This document shows positions 56,217 to 64,000 of a stretch of DNA of 64,000 nt, piece after piece; position 1 is the first letter of the stretch; each line of letters opens with the position of its first letter. A program made the position numbers and the translations under genes. The notes under the pieces were generated by a model. It saw nothing but the letters and a program-made list of their open reading frames with translations. It was not told where the DNA came from and ran no database searches. The stretch covers positions 620,001 to 684,000 of the forward strand of contig NZ_JACZEP010000002.1 of NCBI RefSeq assembly GCF_014863355.1. The letters run 5' to 3'. The DNA comes from Aminobacter carboxidus. Lineage in GTDB: Bacteria; Pseudomonadota; Alphaproteobacteria; Rhizobiales; Rhizobiaceae.

Positions 56217-56618
56217 ATGCGCTCTTTGACCCTCAAGGCGGCTTTCGCCGCAAGCCTCATGTCAGCTCCACTGGCTTCAGCAGTCGCTGCCCCCATGCAC
56301 GAGCCGCATTTCCGCTCGATGGATCATGACGACAGCGACGCACCGCCGCCGTCGACCTACGCCACCGGCGGGCAGCTGAGTGCCGTACTCAACGACCTGC
56401 ACGATACCGACGTCCGCATCCAGTCCGACCGCAGGACGCGGCTGATCACCCCGGCCGAGGCGCGCGGGCTTGAGGCGCAAGCGGCAGCGATCCGTAAGGC
56501 AGCGGTGGCCGGCTCGATCAGCGATGGCGGCATGATCCCGGCGGGCCAGTATCACCAGCTGATGGCGCGGATTTCCGGCCTGGACAACCTGGTCGGCCAA
56601 GATGCCTTCCGCGGCTGA
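56217..56618 (+). CDS. Small secreted protein of unknown function
   Basis: A 133-aa protein with a clear signal peptide (MRSLTLKAAFAASLMSAPLA, then SAVAAPMHEP). The mature part is hydrophilic, with a helical stretch (ARGLEAQAAAIRKAAVAG) near residue 85-102 and SDGGMIPAGQYHQLMARISG near the end. I recognise no family. The ATG at 56217 has GGGAGAC upstream. It is convergent with DUF1304, sharing a long hairpin. Confidence 0.65.
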   Translation: MRSLTLKAAFAASLMSAPLASAVAAPMHEPHFRSMDHDDSDAPPPSTYATGGQLSAVLNDLHDTDVRIQSDRRTRLITPAEARGLEAQAAAIRKAAVAGSISDGGMIPAGQYHQLMARISGLDNLVGQDAFRG

Positions 56619-56634
56619 TCAATGTGATGTCGCG

Positions 56635-56669
56635 GGCCAGCGCCCCCGGAGCCGTCCGGGGCGCTGGCC
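56635..56669. terminator. Long stem between convergent genes
   Basis: GGCCAGCGCCCCCGGA pairs with TCCGGGGCGCTGGCC through a 15-base stem with one bulged C and a GCCG loop. No T-run follows on either side; it may stop transcription or stabilise 3' ends of both convergent transcripts. Confidence 0.5.
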
Positions 56670-56672
56670 CAG

Positions 56673-57026
56673 CTACCGGCCAAACCAGAGTGCGACCAGC
56701 GCGAGTACCGCCGGCACGGTCTGGATGTAGAGGATCTTGCGGCTGACGGTCGCGGCACCGTAGAGCCCGGCAATGGCGACGCAGAGCAGGAAAAACACCT
56801 TGACCTGGAAACCTGCAACACCCAGCCACAGGCCCCAGATCAGGCCGGCGGCGAGGAAGCCGTTGTACAGACCCTGGTTGGCGGCGAGCGTCTTTGACGC
56901 GGTGGCGAAATCCGGCTTGAGGCCAAAGGCCTTGTGGCCACGCGGCGTGTCCCACAGCACCATTTCGAGATAGACGATGTAGAGGTGGATCAGTGCCACC
57001 AGTCCGACAAGGATGTTTGCAAGCAT
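56673..57026 (-). CDS. DUF1304 membrane protein
   Basis: A 117-aa protein with four helices of the DUF1304 family. The start MLANILVGLVALIHLYIVYLEM and the block NQGLYNGFLAAGLIWGL are typical. Function is unknown. I chose the ATG at 57026 because it opens the first helix; the frame is open 30 codons further upstream without membrane character. Confidence 0.88.
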   Translation of the reverse strand: MLANILVGLVALIHLYIVYLEMVLWDTPRGHKAFGLKPDFATASKTLAANQGLYNGFLAAGLIWGLWLGVAGFQVKVFFLLCVAIAGLYGAATVSRKILYIQTVPAVLALVALWFGR

Positions 57027-57164
57027 AGTTGTCCCCCCTCCGATCTCGGGCATGACTTGAGCATGCCGGCTGCCGCACCGGCAAGTGGTGGACCAGCCGA
57101 ACGGTCTTGCGAACACGCGCGCTTTGGTATCCTCTCGCCGCGATTTTGAGACAGTGGAGCCACC

Positions 57165-58649
57165 ATGTCCTTCGCAAGGTTAGACGAACTCGGCCGCAAG
57201 CTCGAAGCGCTGGAGCATGCGCTCGCCATCCTCGGTGCCGACGAAGCCACCCACATGGCGGTTGGCGGCGGCGCCAAGCGCGCCGAAGCACTTTCAGCAC
57301 TTGCCGGCATGCATCACCGCCAGGCGACCGCGCCCGAGATATCGGACTGGATCGCCGCCGCCGAAAAGGAGGCGCTCAACGACGAGCAATCCGTGGCGCT
57401 GCGCGAGTTCCGCCGCCAGTACACCAACATGACCTGCCTGCCGACCGAGTTCGTCGAGCGCCAGACCTCGGCGCGGCTGCGCTGCGAGCAGCTGTGGCGC
57501 GACCTGAGAGCCAAAAACGACTGGGCCGGTTTCCAGCCGGCACTTGAAGGCATCGTCGCCATTGCGCGCGAGGAAGCAGCACTTCGCTCCGATGCGCTCG
57601 GCCTCGACCCCTACGATGCGCTGATGGAGCAGTATGATCCCGGCAACCGCGTTGCCGACATCACGCCCGTCTTCACCGACCTCAAGGCGTTCCTTAGAGA
57701 TTTCGTGCCGGAGGCGCTTGCCGTGCAGCAGGAGCGCCTGGCGAAAAATCCGAAGCGGCCGCTGTCGGGCGTCTACGCCATCGAGCGCCAGCGCGAGCTC
57801 GGCCTTGCCATGATGGGGGCCGTCGGCTTCGACCTGACGCGGGGCAGCCTGTCGGTGTCGCATCACCCGTTCTGTGGTGGCGTGCCGTCCGACGTGCGCA
57901 TCACTACGCGCTACAAGACCTCCGACTTCCTGTCGGCGCTGATGGGCGTTCTGCACGAGACCGGTCACGCGCTTTACGAACAGAACCTGCCCGAGGCGTG
58001 GTCGCATTGGCCGCTTGGCAAGGCGCGCGGCATGGCCGTGCATGAGAGCCAGAGCCTGTTCGTCGAAAAGCAGCTTGGTCGCAACCCCGCCTTCTGGCAA
58101 TGGGCCCTACCGCTGGTCGAGCAGCATCTCGGCGAGCGCTGGTCGATGGACGAGATCCTGCCGCATGTGCACCATGTCGAGCGCGGCCTGATCCGCGTCG
58201 ATGCCGACGAGGTTACCTATCCGCTGCATGTCATCTTGCGCTACGAACTCGAGCAGGAGCTGATCTCCGGCCGCCTGTCGGTCGCCGATCTGCCCGAGGC
58301 GTGGGACGCCAGGATGCGCGACTATCTCGGCCTGTCGACCATCGACAATCCGGCCGATGGCCCGATGCAGGACGTGCACTGGCCGAGCGCTGCCTTCGGT
58401 TATTTCCCGTCCTACACGCTTGGCGCGATGATGGCGGCGCAGCAATGGGCGACGCTGACCAAGGAGCATCCGTCGGTCGACGACGAGATCGCGCGCGGCC
58501 ACTTCGAGACGGTCAACAACTGGCGCCGCGACAAGATCTGGTCGCAAGCCTCGCGCTGGTCGACGCCCGACCTGCTCGAACGCGCCACCGGCGAAAAGCT
58601 CAACGCTAAGCATTTCACGGCACATCTGAAGAAGCGCTACGGGGCCTGA
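57165..58649 (+). CDS. Carboxypeptidase Taq-type (M32 metallopeptidase)
   Basis: Cytosolic zinc metallocarboxypeptidase, 494 aa, the usual length. The zinc motif is LHETGHALYEQ (HExxH, residues about 265-275); the third ligand and DQRxT-like segment correspond to VHESQSLFVE further on. The HPF-type substrate loop appears as SHHPFCGG, and YPLHVILRYELE is a family block. It probably trims peptides during turnover. A single gene, divergent from DUF1304 with a 138-base gap. Confidence 0.95.
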   Translation: MSFARLDELGRKLEALEHALAILGADEATHMAVGGGAKRAEALSALAGMHHRQATAPEISDWIAAAEKEALNDEQSVALREFRRQYTNMTCLPTEFVERQTSARLRCEQLWRDLRAKNDWAGFQPALEGIVAIAREEAALRSDALGLDPYDALMEQYDPGNRVADITPVFTDLKAFLRDFVPEALAVQQERLAKNPKRPLSGVYAIERQRELGLAMMGAVGFDLTRGSLSVSHHPFCGGVPSDVRITTRYKTSDFLSALMGVLHETGHALYEQNLPEAWSHWPLGKARGMAVHESQSLFVEKQLGRNPAFWQWALPLVEQHLGERWSMDEILPHVHHVERGLIRVDADEVTYPLHVILRYELEQELISGRLSVADLPEAWDARMRDYLGLSTIDNPADGPMQDVHWPSAAFGYFPSYTLGAMMAAQQWATLTKEHPSVDDEIARGHFETVNNWRRDKIWSQASRWSTPDLLERATGEKLNAKHFTAHLKKRYGA

Positions 58650-58674
58650 CCCTCCTCACCGGTTCGATGCGGAC

Positions 58675-58754
58675 AGCTGCCCCTCACCCTTACCGTCTCC
58701 CCGCAAACGGGGCGAGGGAGGCGTCGGCGTTGCGGCCGGGGATGAGGGGCAGCT
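58675..58754. repeat. Palindromic intergenic repeat
   Basis: Arms AGCTGCCCCTCACCC (58675-58689) and GGATGAGGGGCAGCT (about 58740-58754) are inverted with one mismatch; an inner CTCCCCGCAAACGGGGCGAG hairpin lies between. It is a rhizobial palindromic repeat of the same general style as the one at 9801-9955 (inner CTCCCCGCAAGGGG), placed after the M32 gene. Confidence 0.75.
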
Positions 58755-58853
58755 CCCTCTTTCCGCAAGGTAACTGAGTCAGCCCAGTTTCTCCTTGATC
58801 GCAACGTTGCTCCTATCGGACACTTGACCAACGAGCGACCTTGGGAGGGGCAG

Positions 58854-60506
58854 TTGGCGGACCGTGCGGATGCGATTGTCGTAGGCGGCGGCCTGGCTGG
58901 CCTCGTCGCGGCGGCAGAGCTTGCCGACAAGGGCAAGCGGGTCATCGTGCTTGAGCAGGAGGGCGAAAATTCGCTAGGCGGCCAGGCGTTCTGGTCGCTC
59001 GGCGGGCTGTTTTTCGTCGACAGCCCCGAGCAGCGCCGCATGCGCATCAAAGACAGCCGCGAGCTTGCGCTGCAGGACTGGCTGGGCTCGGCGCAGTTCG
59101 ATCGGCTGGAAGATTTCTGGCCGCGCAAGGTGGCCGAGGCCTTCATCGATTTTTCCGCCGGCGAGATGCGGCCATGGCTGCATGCCCAGGGCATGCGCTG
59201 GTTTCCCGTCGTCGGCTGGGCCGAACGCGGCGGCGCCCAGGCGCATGGCCACGGCAACTCGGTGCCGCGATTCCATGTCACCTGGGGCACCGGCCCGGGC
59301 GTGCTCGAGCCTTTTGTGCGCCGTGTCGGCGACCACGCTGCCGCCGGTCGTATCCAGCTCAGGTTCCGCCATCAGGCCAGCCGCCTGATCAAGACGGGCG
59401 CTGCCGTCACTGGGGTATCAGGCGAGATTCTTGAACCCTCCATCGCCGAGCGCGGCCAGCAATCAGGCCGCGCCGTAACAGGCGATTTCGAGTTCCACGC
59501 CGGCGCTGTCATCGTGACGTCAGGCGGCATCGGCGGCAACCATGAGCTGGTCCGCAAGGCCTGGCCGGTCGATCGGCTCGGCCCGGCGCCGAAGAAGATG
59601 GTTGCGGGGGTGCCGCATCATGTCGATGGCCGCATGGTCGCGATCACGCAGGCCGCCGGTGGTGCGGTGATCAATGGTGACCGCATGTGGCACTACACCG
59701 AGGGGCTGACCAACTGGAACCCGATCTGGCCCAACCACGGCATCCGCATCCTGCCGGGGCCGTCGTCGTTGTGGTTCGACGCACTGGGTGAGCGGCTGGA
59801 AGCGCCGTTCCTGCCCGGCTTCGACACGTTGGGCACCCTCAAGCGCATCCTGTCTGTCGGCCACGAATATTCCTGGTTCGTGCTGACCCAGAAGATCATC
59901 AAGAAGGAGTTCGCGCTGTCGGGTTCCGAGCAGAACCCGGACCTGACCTCGAAACGCTGGATCGAGGTGCTGAAGAGCCGCCGCGCCAAGGGCGCGCCGC
60001 CTTCGGTCGAAGCCTTCAAGAAGCATGGCGAGGATTTTGTCGTGCGCGACAATCTGCGCGACCTGGTTGCCGGCATGAACGCGCTTGCCGGCAACGGCCT
60101 GATCGACCACGACCGCCTGCATGCCCAGATCGTGGCGCGCGACCGCGAGATCGACAATCCCTTCGCCAAGGACGCCCAGGTCACTGCCATCCATGGCGCG
60201 CGCCGCTATCTCGGCGACCGTCTGGTGCGCACCGCCAAACCGCACAAGATCCTCGATCCCGCCAACGGCCCGCTGATCGCCGTCCGTCTCAACGTGCTGA
60301 CCCGCAAGACCTTGGGCGGTCTGCATACAAATCTCGACGGCCAGGTGCTGGGCAGCGACGGCGAAGCTGTCCCCGGCCTCTATGCGGCGGGCGAGGTCGC
60401 CGGCTTCGGCGGCGGCGGCTATCACGGCTACAACGCGCTCGAAGGCACTTTCCTCGGCGGCTGCATCTTTTCCGGCCGCAACGCCGGTAGGCACGCAGCG
60501 CGGTAG
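58854..60506 (+). CDS. FAD-binding dehydrogenase (KstD/fumarate-reductase-like)
   Basis: Flavoprotein of 550 aa in the FAD-binding 2 family that covers 3-ketosteroid dehydrogenases and fumarate reductase-like enzymes. The dinucleotide fold is AIVVGGGLAGLVAAAELADKG; the FAD C-terminal block is GLYAAGEVAGFGGGGYHGYN, then LGGCIFSGRNAG. The substrate is unknown. I chose the TTG at 58854 because GGGAGGGG lies just upstream; an in-frame TTG at 58824 has weaker support. A gene of similar type is common in Mesorhizobium. Confidence 0.87.
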   Translation: MADRADAIVVGGGLAGLVAAAELADKGKRVIVLEQEGENSLGGQAFWSLGGLFFVDSPEQRRMRIKDSRELALQDWLGSAQFDRLEDFWPRKVAEAFIDFSAGEMRPWLHAQGMRWFPVVGWAERGGAQAHGHGNSVPRFHVTWGTGPGVLEPFVRRVGDHAAAGRIQLRFRHQASRLIKTGAAVTGVSGEILEPSIAERGQQSGRAVTGDFEFHAGAVIVTSGGIGGNHELVRKAWPVDRLGPAPKKMVAGVPHHVDGRMVAITQAAGGAVINGDRMWHYTEGLTNWNPIWPNHGIRILPGPSSLWFDALGERLEAPFLPGFDTLGTLKRILSVGHEYSWFVLTQKIIKKEFALSGSEQNPDLTSKRWIEVLKSRRAKGAPPSVEAFKKHGEDFVVRDNLRDLVAGMNALAGNGLIDHDRLHAQIVARDREIDNPFAKDAQVTAIHGARRYLGDRLVRTAKPHKILDPANGPLIAVRLNVLTRKTLGGLHTNLDGQVLGSDGEAVPGLYAAGEVAGFGGGGYHGYNALEGTFLGGCIFSGRNAGRHAAR

Positions 60507-60698
60507 TCCAGCCAGCCTGGCAGCGCTGCGGTGCATCGGCGGCGGCGATGCTGCCGTCGGCGACAGCGTCAGGCGTCAAGTTGTGAGCCATGGCGGCCGC
60601 GCGTCGAAGCTGCGCGGGATGCCAATTGCTTCGGTTCTGGAATTGCACCCAAAAAAGGCGCGGGCTGAAATCTTCCCGACCATGAAGTTGTCGTTTAG
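60507..60698. other. Region between the FAD dehydrogenase and the autotransporter remnant
   Basis: No supportable gene. It may hold the promoter of the degraded autotransporter. Confidence 0.4.
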
Positions 60699-61156
60699 GT
60701 GTGGCCCATCATTTATGGGCCTGCCCGAGGGATAAGCTCCTCTCCCGACGGCAGGTGGGGAGCAAGCAGTGCCTGCCATTTTTCCACAACGCGCGTCCTA
60801 TCGGGCGTGTCACTCGTTGTCTTGTGCGGTTTGCTCCAGCCTGCCTGGGCCGATCCGGTGGTCATCCTGGACGGCCAGGACATCACCACTGATATTGGCT
60901 TCGACCCATTCCAGGAATTCACTGTCGGCGCTGGCGCCACCGGAACCTATTCGGGCCGGATCTACGAGTCCGGCGAAGTCGGCTATATCAGGAAGACCGG
61001 CGCCGGCACGCTGGTGCCCGCGACGCGCTGTTGATCGAAGCAGGCCTCGACTTCGCCATCGCGCCCAAGGCCAATCTCGGCCTGAACTACACCGGCCAGG
61101 TCGCCAATGGCGCCCGTGACCACGGCGTCAAGGCAAGCCTCGGCGTCAAGTTCTAG
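60699..61156 (+). pseudogene. Autotransporter remnant with an internal deletion
   Basis: The 5' part encodes an exported N-terminus (VLSGVSLVVLCGLLQPAWA signal, then ADPVVILDGQDITTDIGFD and a GYIRKTGAGTL passenger repeat). That frame stops at 61034. From 61022, in another frame, DALLIEAGLDFAIAPKANLG, LNYTGQVANGARDHGVKASL and GVKF* form the last strands of an autotransporter barrel, ending in the F that BAM recognises. The passenger and most of the barrel are missing between about 61015 and 61022. The start (GTG at 60699) is uncertain. Confidence 0.75.
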
Positions 61157-61447
61157 GACATAGGGGGGGTGGGGCATTTGGGGAGAGCAATCGCAGGCGC
61201 GTGCTGCTCTCGAGCAGTTTTGCCGGCGAATTTCACTTGCATGGGCGAGTCTTCGTGACACGCCCATGAGTCGATCTGGCGTTTGTTCCAGTTGTCACAA
61301 GTTGAGTGTTCCGTGTCTAATATTTTGTGTTGCTGTATAAGCTTGGCTGTTCTAAGCAAGAGCTATTGTTAAGTTTTTGGCGGGGATTGGGGTCCCCGTA
61401 CAATGCCTTTGCCCGGATTGGGCACGCATACAAGTGGTGGGGTTATA
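61157..61447. other. AT-rich promoter region of the intact autotransporter
   Basis: About 290 bases markedly more AT-rich than the surroundings between 61290 and 61380. No gene is visible. It contains the likely promoter and a GGTGGGG ribosome-binding site eight bases before the next ATG. Confidence 0.5.
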
Positions 61448-64000
61448 ATGAATTTTTTTGGCGGCAGCTCTGCTGCGCGGACTCGTTTTGAATCGTCTCA
61501 AGCTACCAGGACCACTTCCAGCCAATCGACGAACCGACCAGCCGCCCGCCTCGCCGCTCTGCGGTCGGGCACGGCGCTCGCGGCCGTGGCGGTTGTGCTC
61601 GGTGCGGCGCCGCATGCGCTTGCGGCGGACCAGTATTGGGATGGTCCTTCCACTGTTCCGGTCACCGTCGAAGGCGGTGGCGGCATATGGAGCACGGGCG
61701 GCACGAACTGGACCGACATTGGCGGCGCGACCAACGGAACCTGGGCCGGCGGCACGGCCGTGTTCGGCGGCACCGGAGGCGGGGTGCAGGTTCAGGGGCA
61801 TCAGAATTTTGATACGCTTCGCTTCACAGGCAACGGCTACAGGCTTACGGCCACAGCTTCCGACTCGCTTACCCTGGCGCCCACAGGCAGCACGGCGACG
61901 ATCAATGTCGGTAGCGGCATTACCGCCGAGATCGGCATGATCGTGAAAGGGTCGGCCGCGCTCGACATCGTCGGCGGCGGCATTCTGAAGCTCAGCGATT
62001 GGGCAAACACCTATACTGGTGCGACCACTATCGGCTCCGGCACCACGCTCCAATTGATCCGCCAGAGCAAAATCAGCGCCTCCAGTGGCGTAACTGTCGA
62101 CGGAACTTTCGACATCTCGACCACGGACGCTGGCGCCAGCATCAAAGCGCTGAGCGGATCAGGTCAGGTTATTCTTGGCGAGCGGTCCTTGTTCCTCACT
62201 GAGGCCAACGGGACCTTCTCGGGCGTTATCTCGGGCAATGGTGGTCTCAACATCAGCGGCACCAAGCAGATCTTCACCGGGGCTAACACCTATCTCGGCA
62301 GCACTGGCGTCAGCGACGGCGCCACGCTTCAGATCGGCGATGGTGGCACGACAGGTTCGGTTGCCGGCGCGATCAACAATCTCGGTACGCTGGTCTTCAA
62401 TCGCTCCGACGACCTCACCGTTGCTGGCCAGATCAACAGTGCTGGCTCGTTCCAGCATGTTGGCGGCGGCAAGTTGACCCTTACCGGCACCGGCAACAGC
62501 GGCAGCGGCACGGCCACCGTGCTGATCTCCAACAACAGTACGCTCCAGTTCGGAGACGGCGGGGTGAGCGGTTGGCTGGGTGGGACCGATGGCAAGATCA
62601 CCATCGACGCTGGCAGCAAGCTGATTTCCAACATGTCCAATGGCCTGGGCTACCTGCCGCAGAACGTTAAGCTCGCCGGCGCGGGGCAGTTCTTCAAGCA
62701 GGGATCGGGCACAATCACGCTGCGAGGCGACAGTTCCGCATTTGCCGGCGAAACCTTCGTGAATGCCGGCATGCTGAATGTCGGTTACAAGGGCCTCGGC
62801 ACGCTGGCGGGGCCTGTCACCGTTGATTCCGGCGCGCGGTTCGGCGGCAGCGGCACGGTTGTCGGCAACGTGACAATTGCGTCAGGTGCAGCGCATGCTG
62901 TGGGCGACAAGGCCAACCCGGCTACAACGGGCCTCGTCCACACCCAGACCGTCAACGGCGACTACGTCAATCACGGCATCCTCGAGATCGAGGCAACGCC
63001 GACGACAGCCGACAAGCTGACGGTCAACGGTACGGTCAACATTTCGGGTGCGACGCTCAACCTGTCGCTGACCCCCAACGATCCGAGCCCGGCCGGAGGC
63101 TGGGACCCGCTCAACGGCCCGTTCACGATCATTGCCAATGACGGTGGCGACGCCGTCACCGGCACGTTCGCGTCGGTAGGCAATCTCAACAACCTGCTCT
63201 TCCTCAATCACCTCATCAGCTACACCGGCGGCGACGGCAATGACGTCACGCTGGCGCTGAGCCGCAACGACTTGTCGGTCGAGGAGGTTGCCCAGTCGCC
63301 GAACCAGTCGGCTGTCGCCGGCGCCGTCGACAGCCTGCCAAGCGGCAATCCGGTGCGCTCGGCGTTGCTGATGTCGACCGACGAGGACGAGGCGCGTGAT
63401 GCGCTCGAGCAGCTCGCCGGCGACGTGCACGCCTCGGTCAGCGGCGGTACGACCCAGACGAGCCAGTTCCTCGGCGAGTTCGCCAACGATCGCGTCCGCT
63501 CGGCCTTCGGCGATGTCGCAGCACCCGACTTGCCGGTCATGGGTTATGGCGAAGGCGGCCTCGAACTTGTCGCCGCCGACAGCGACCGCTTCGTCGTCTG
63601 GGGCCAGGCGCTCGGCAACTGGGGTTCGTTCGACGGCGACGGCAATTCGGGTGGCTTCGAGCATGCGAGCGGTGGCCTCGTTGCCGGTGGCGATACCATC
63701 GTCGGCGATGGCTGGCGCGTCGGCCTGCTCGGCGGCTACAGCCGCACCAGCTTCGATGCCGATGACGGTGCTGCCTCGGGTGACAGCGACAACTTCCATG
63801 TCGGCGTCTATGGCGGCCGTCACTTTGGCGCTGTCGCGCTGCGCGCCGGCGCGTCCTACACCAGGCATGCGATCGACACATCCCGCACGGTGTCGTTCCC
63901 CGGCCTCACCGAGACGCTCAAGGCCAGCTACGATGCCGGTACCGCGCAAGCCTTTATCGAGGCCGGTTACCGTGCCGAGATGGGCCGCGTCGCCTTCGAG
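61448..64000 (+). CDS. Autotransporter outer membrane beta-barrel protein, 3' end outside window
   Basis: Type Va secretion autotransporter, 851 codons to the window end with no stop. An extended signal region (MNFFGGSSAARTRFESSQAT..., hydrophobic core ALAAVAVVLGAAPHALA, cut before ADQYWD near residue 60) is followed by a repetitive passenger of beta-helix type (about 60-610) with autotransporter repeats such as VGGGKLTLTGTGNSGSG and FKQGSGTITLRGDSSAFAGE. From about residue 680 the barrel begins (DRFVVWGQALGNWGSFDGDG, GWRVGLLGGYSRTSF, VGVYGGRHFGAVALRAGASYT). The last barrel strands lie beyond 64000. GGTGGGG precedes the ATG. Confidence 0.92.
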   Translation, partial: MNFFGGSSAARTRFESSQATRTTSSQSTNRPAARLAALRSGTALAAVAVVLGAAPHALAADQYWDGPSTVPVTVEGGGGIWSTGGTNWTDIGGATNGTWAGGTAVFGGTGGGVQVQGHQNFDTLRFTGNGYRLTATASDSLTLAPTGSTATINVGSGITAEIGMIVKGSAALDIVGGGILKLSDWANTYTGATTIGSGTTLQLIRQSKISASSGVTVDGTFDISTTDAGASIKALSGSGQVILGERSLFLTEANGTFSGVISGNGGLNISGTKQIFTGANTYLGSTGVSDGATLQIGDGGTTGSVAGAINNLGTLVFNRSDDLTVAGQINSAGSFQHVGGGKLTLTGTGNSGSGTATVLISNNSTLQFGDGGVSGWLGGTDGKITIDAGSKLISNMSNGLGYLPQNVKLAGAGQFFKQGSGTITLRGDSSAFAGETFVNAGMLNVGYKGLGTLAGPVTVDSGARFGGSGTVVGNVTIASGAAHAVGDKANPATTGLVHTQTVNGDYVNHGILEIEATPTTADKLTVNGTVNISGATLNLSLTPNDPSPAGGWDPLNGPFTIIANDGGDAVTGTFASVGNLNNLLFLNHLISYTGGDGNDVTLALSRNDLSVEEVAQSPNQSAVAGAVDSLPSGNPVRSALLMSTDEDEARDALEQLAGDVHASVSGGTTQTSQFLGEFANDRVRSAFGDVAAPDLPVMGYGEGGLELVAADSDRFVVWGQALGNWGSFDGDGNSGGFEHASGGLVAGGDTIVGDGWRVGLLGGYSRTSFDADDGAASGDSDNFHVGVYGGRHFGAVALRAGASYTRHAIDTSRTVSFPGLTETLKASYDAGTAQAFIEAGYRAEMGRVAFE

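Overview
The window is high-GC chromosomal DNA of an alphaproteobacterium, most likely a Rhizobiales member of the Mesorhizobium/Aminobacter/Phyllobacterium type. The reasons are the gene order (fdxA-carD; ruvCAB, ybgC, tolQRAB-pal-cpoB, tilS, ftsH, glmM), an RpoH2-type sigma factor behind an EcfG-type promoter, an RcdA (DUF1465) gene, Omp25/RopB-like porins, and the palindromic intergenic repeats common in mesorhizobia. The taxon is inferred from gene content and style, not from a database match.

Layout. 1-2145: ferredoxin fdxA, carD and an isochorismatase-like hydrolase. 2171-4587: a polar amino-acid ABC transporter (binding protein, permease, ATPase; minus strand) with a perfect stem-loop after the binding-protein gene. 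4746-7210: stress sigma factor rpoH2 and a convergent M48 lipoprotein protease. 7415-11155: TPP riboswitch and thiBPQ thiamine uptake genes (minus), divergent from thiamine pyrophosphokinase, an ABC-F ATPase and a homocysteine methyltransferase. 14863-15440: a ccdAB toxin-antitoxin pair with an operator-like palindrome. 15489-22450: a membrane protein of unknown function, purA, a DMT exporter, and serC-serA with a structured leader. 22580-25442: a broken RHH-like fragment, an FkbM methyltransferase and two porin-like proteins with CtrA-type boxes.

25649-46000 holds the envelope and recombination block, mostly on the minus strand: glmM, LysE exporter (+), serine hydrolase, ftsH behind an RpoH-type promoter, tilS, cpoB, pal, tolB, tolA, tolR, tolQ, ybgC, a methyltransferase, a GH5 glycosidase (+), a GNAT enzyme, ruvB, ruvA, a PIN/AbrB toxin-antitoxin pair lodged between ruvA and ruvC, ruvC, and rcdA with a perfect CtrA box. 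46184-46285 is a three-hairpin candidate small RNA.

46413-60506: a mini haem-copper-oxidase-like protein, an acyl-CoA synthetase, a TauE/SafE permease, a ThiE-like protein, a Sel1-repeat protein, efp, suhB, a haemolysin III protein, a MotA/MotB-like pair, a small secreted protein, DUF1304, an M32 carboxypeptidase and an FAD dehydrogenase. 60699-64000: an internally deleted autotransporter followed by an intact one that runs off the window end.

Most of the window is ordinary core genome. No phage defence island, prophage, CRISPR array, tRNA, rRNA or insertion sequence was recognised. The most useful signals are regulatory: EcfG to rpoH2, RpoH to ftsH, CtrA-type boxes at rcdA and both porins, the unassigned small RNA, toxin-antitoxin modules in housekeeping operons, and intergenic stem-loops in two ABC-transporter operons.
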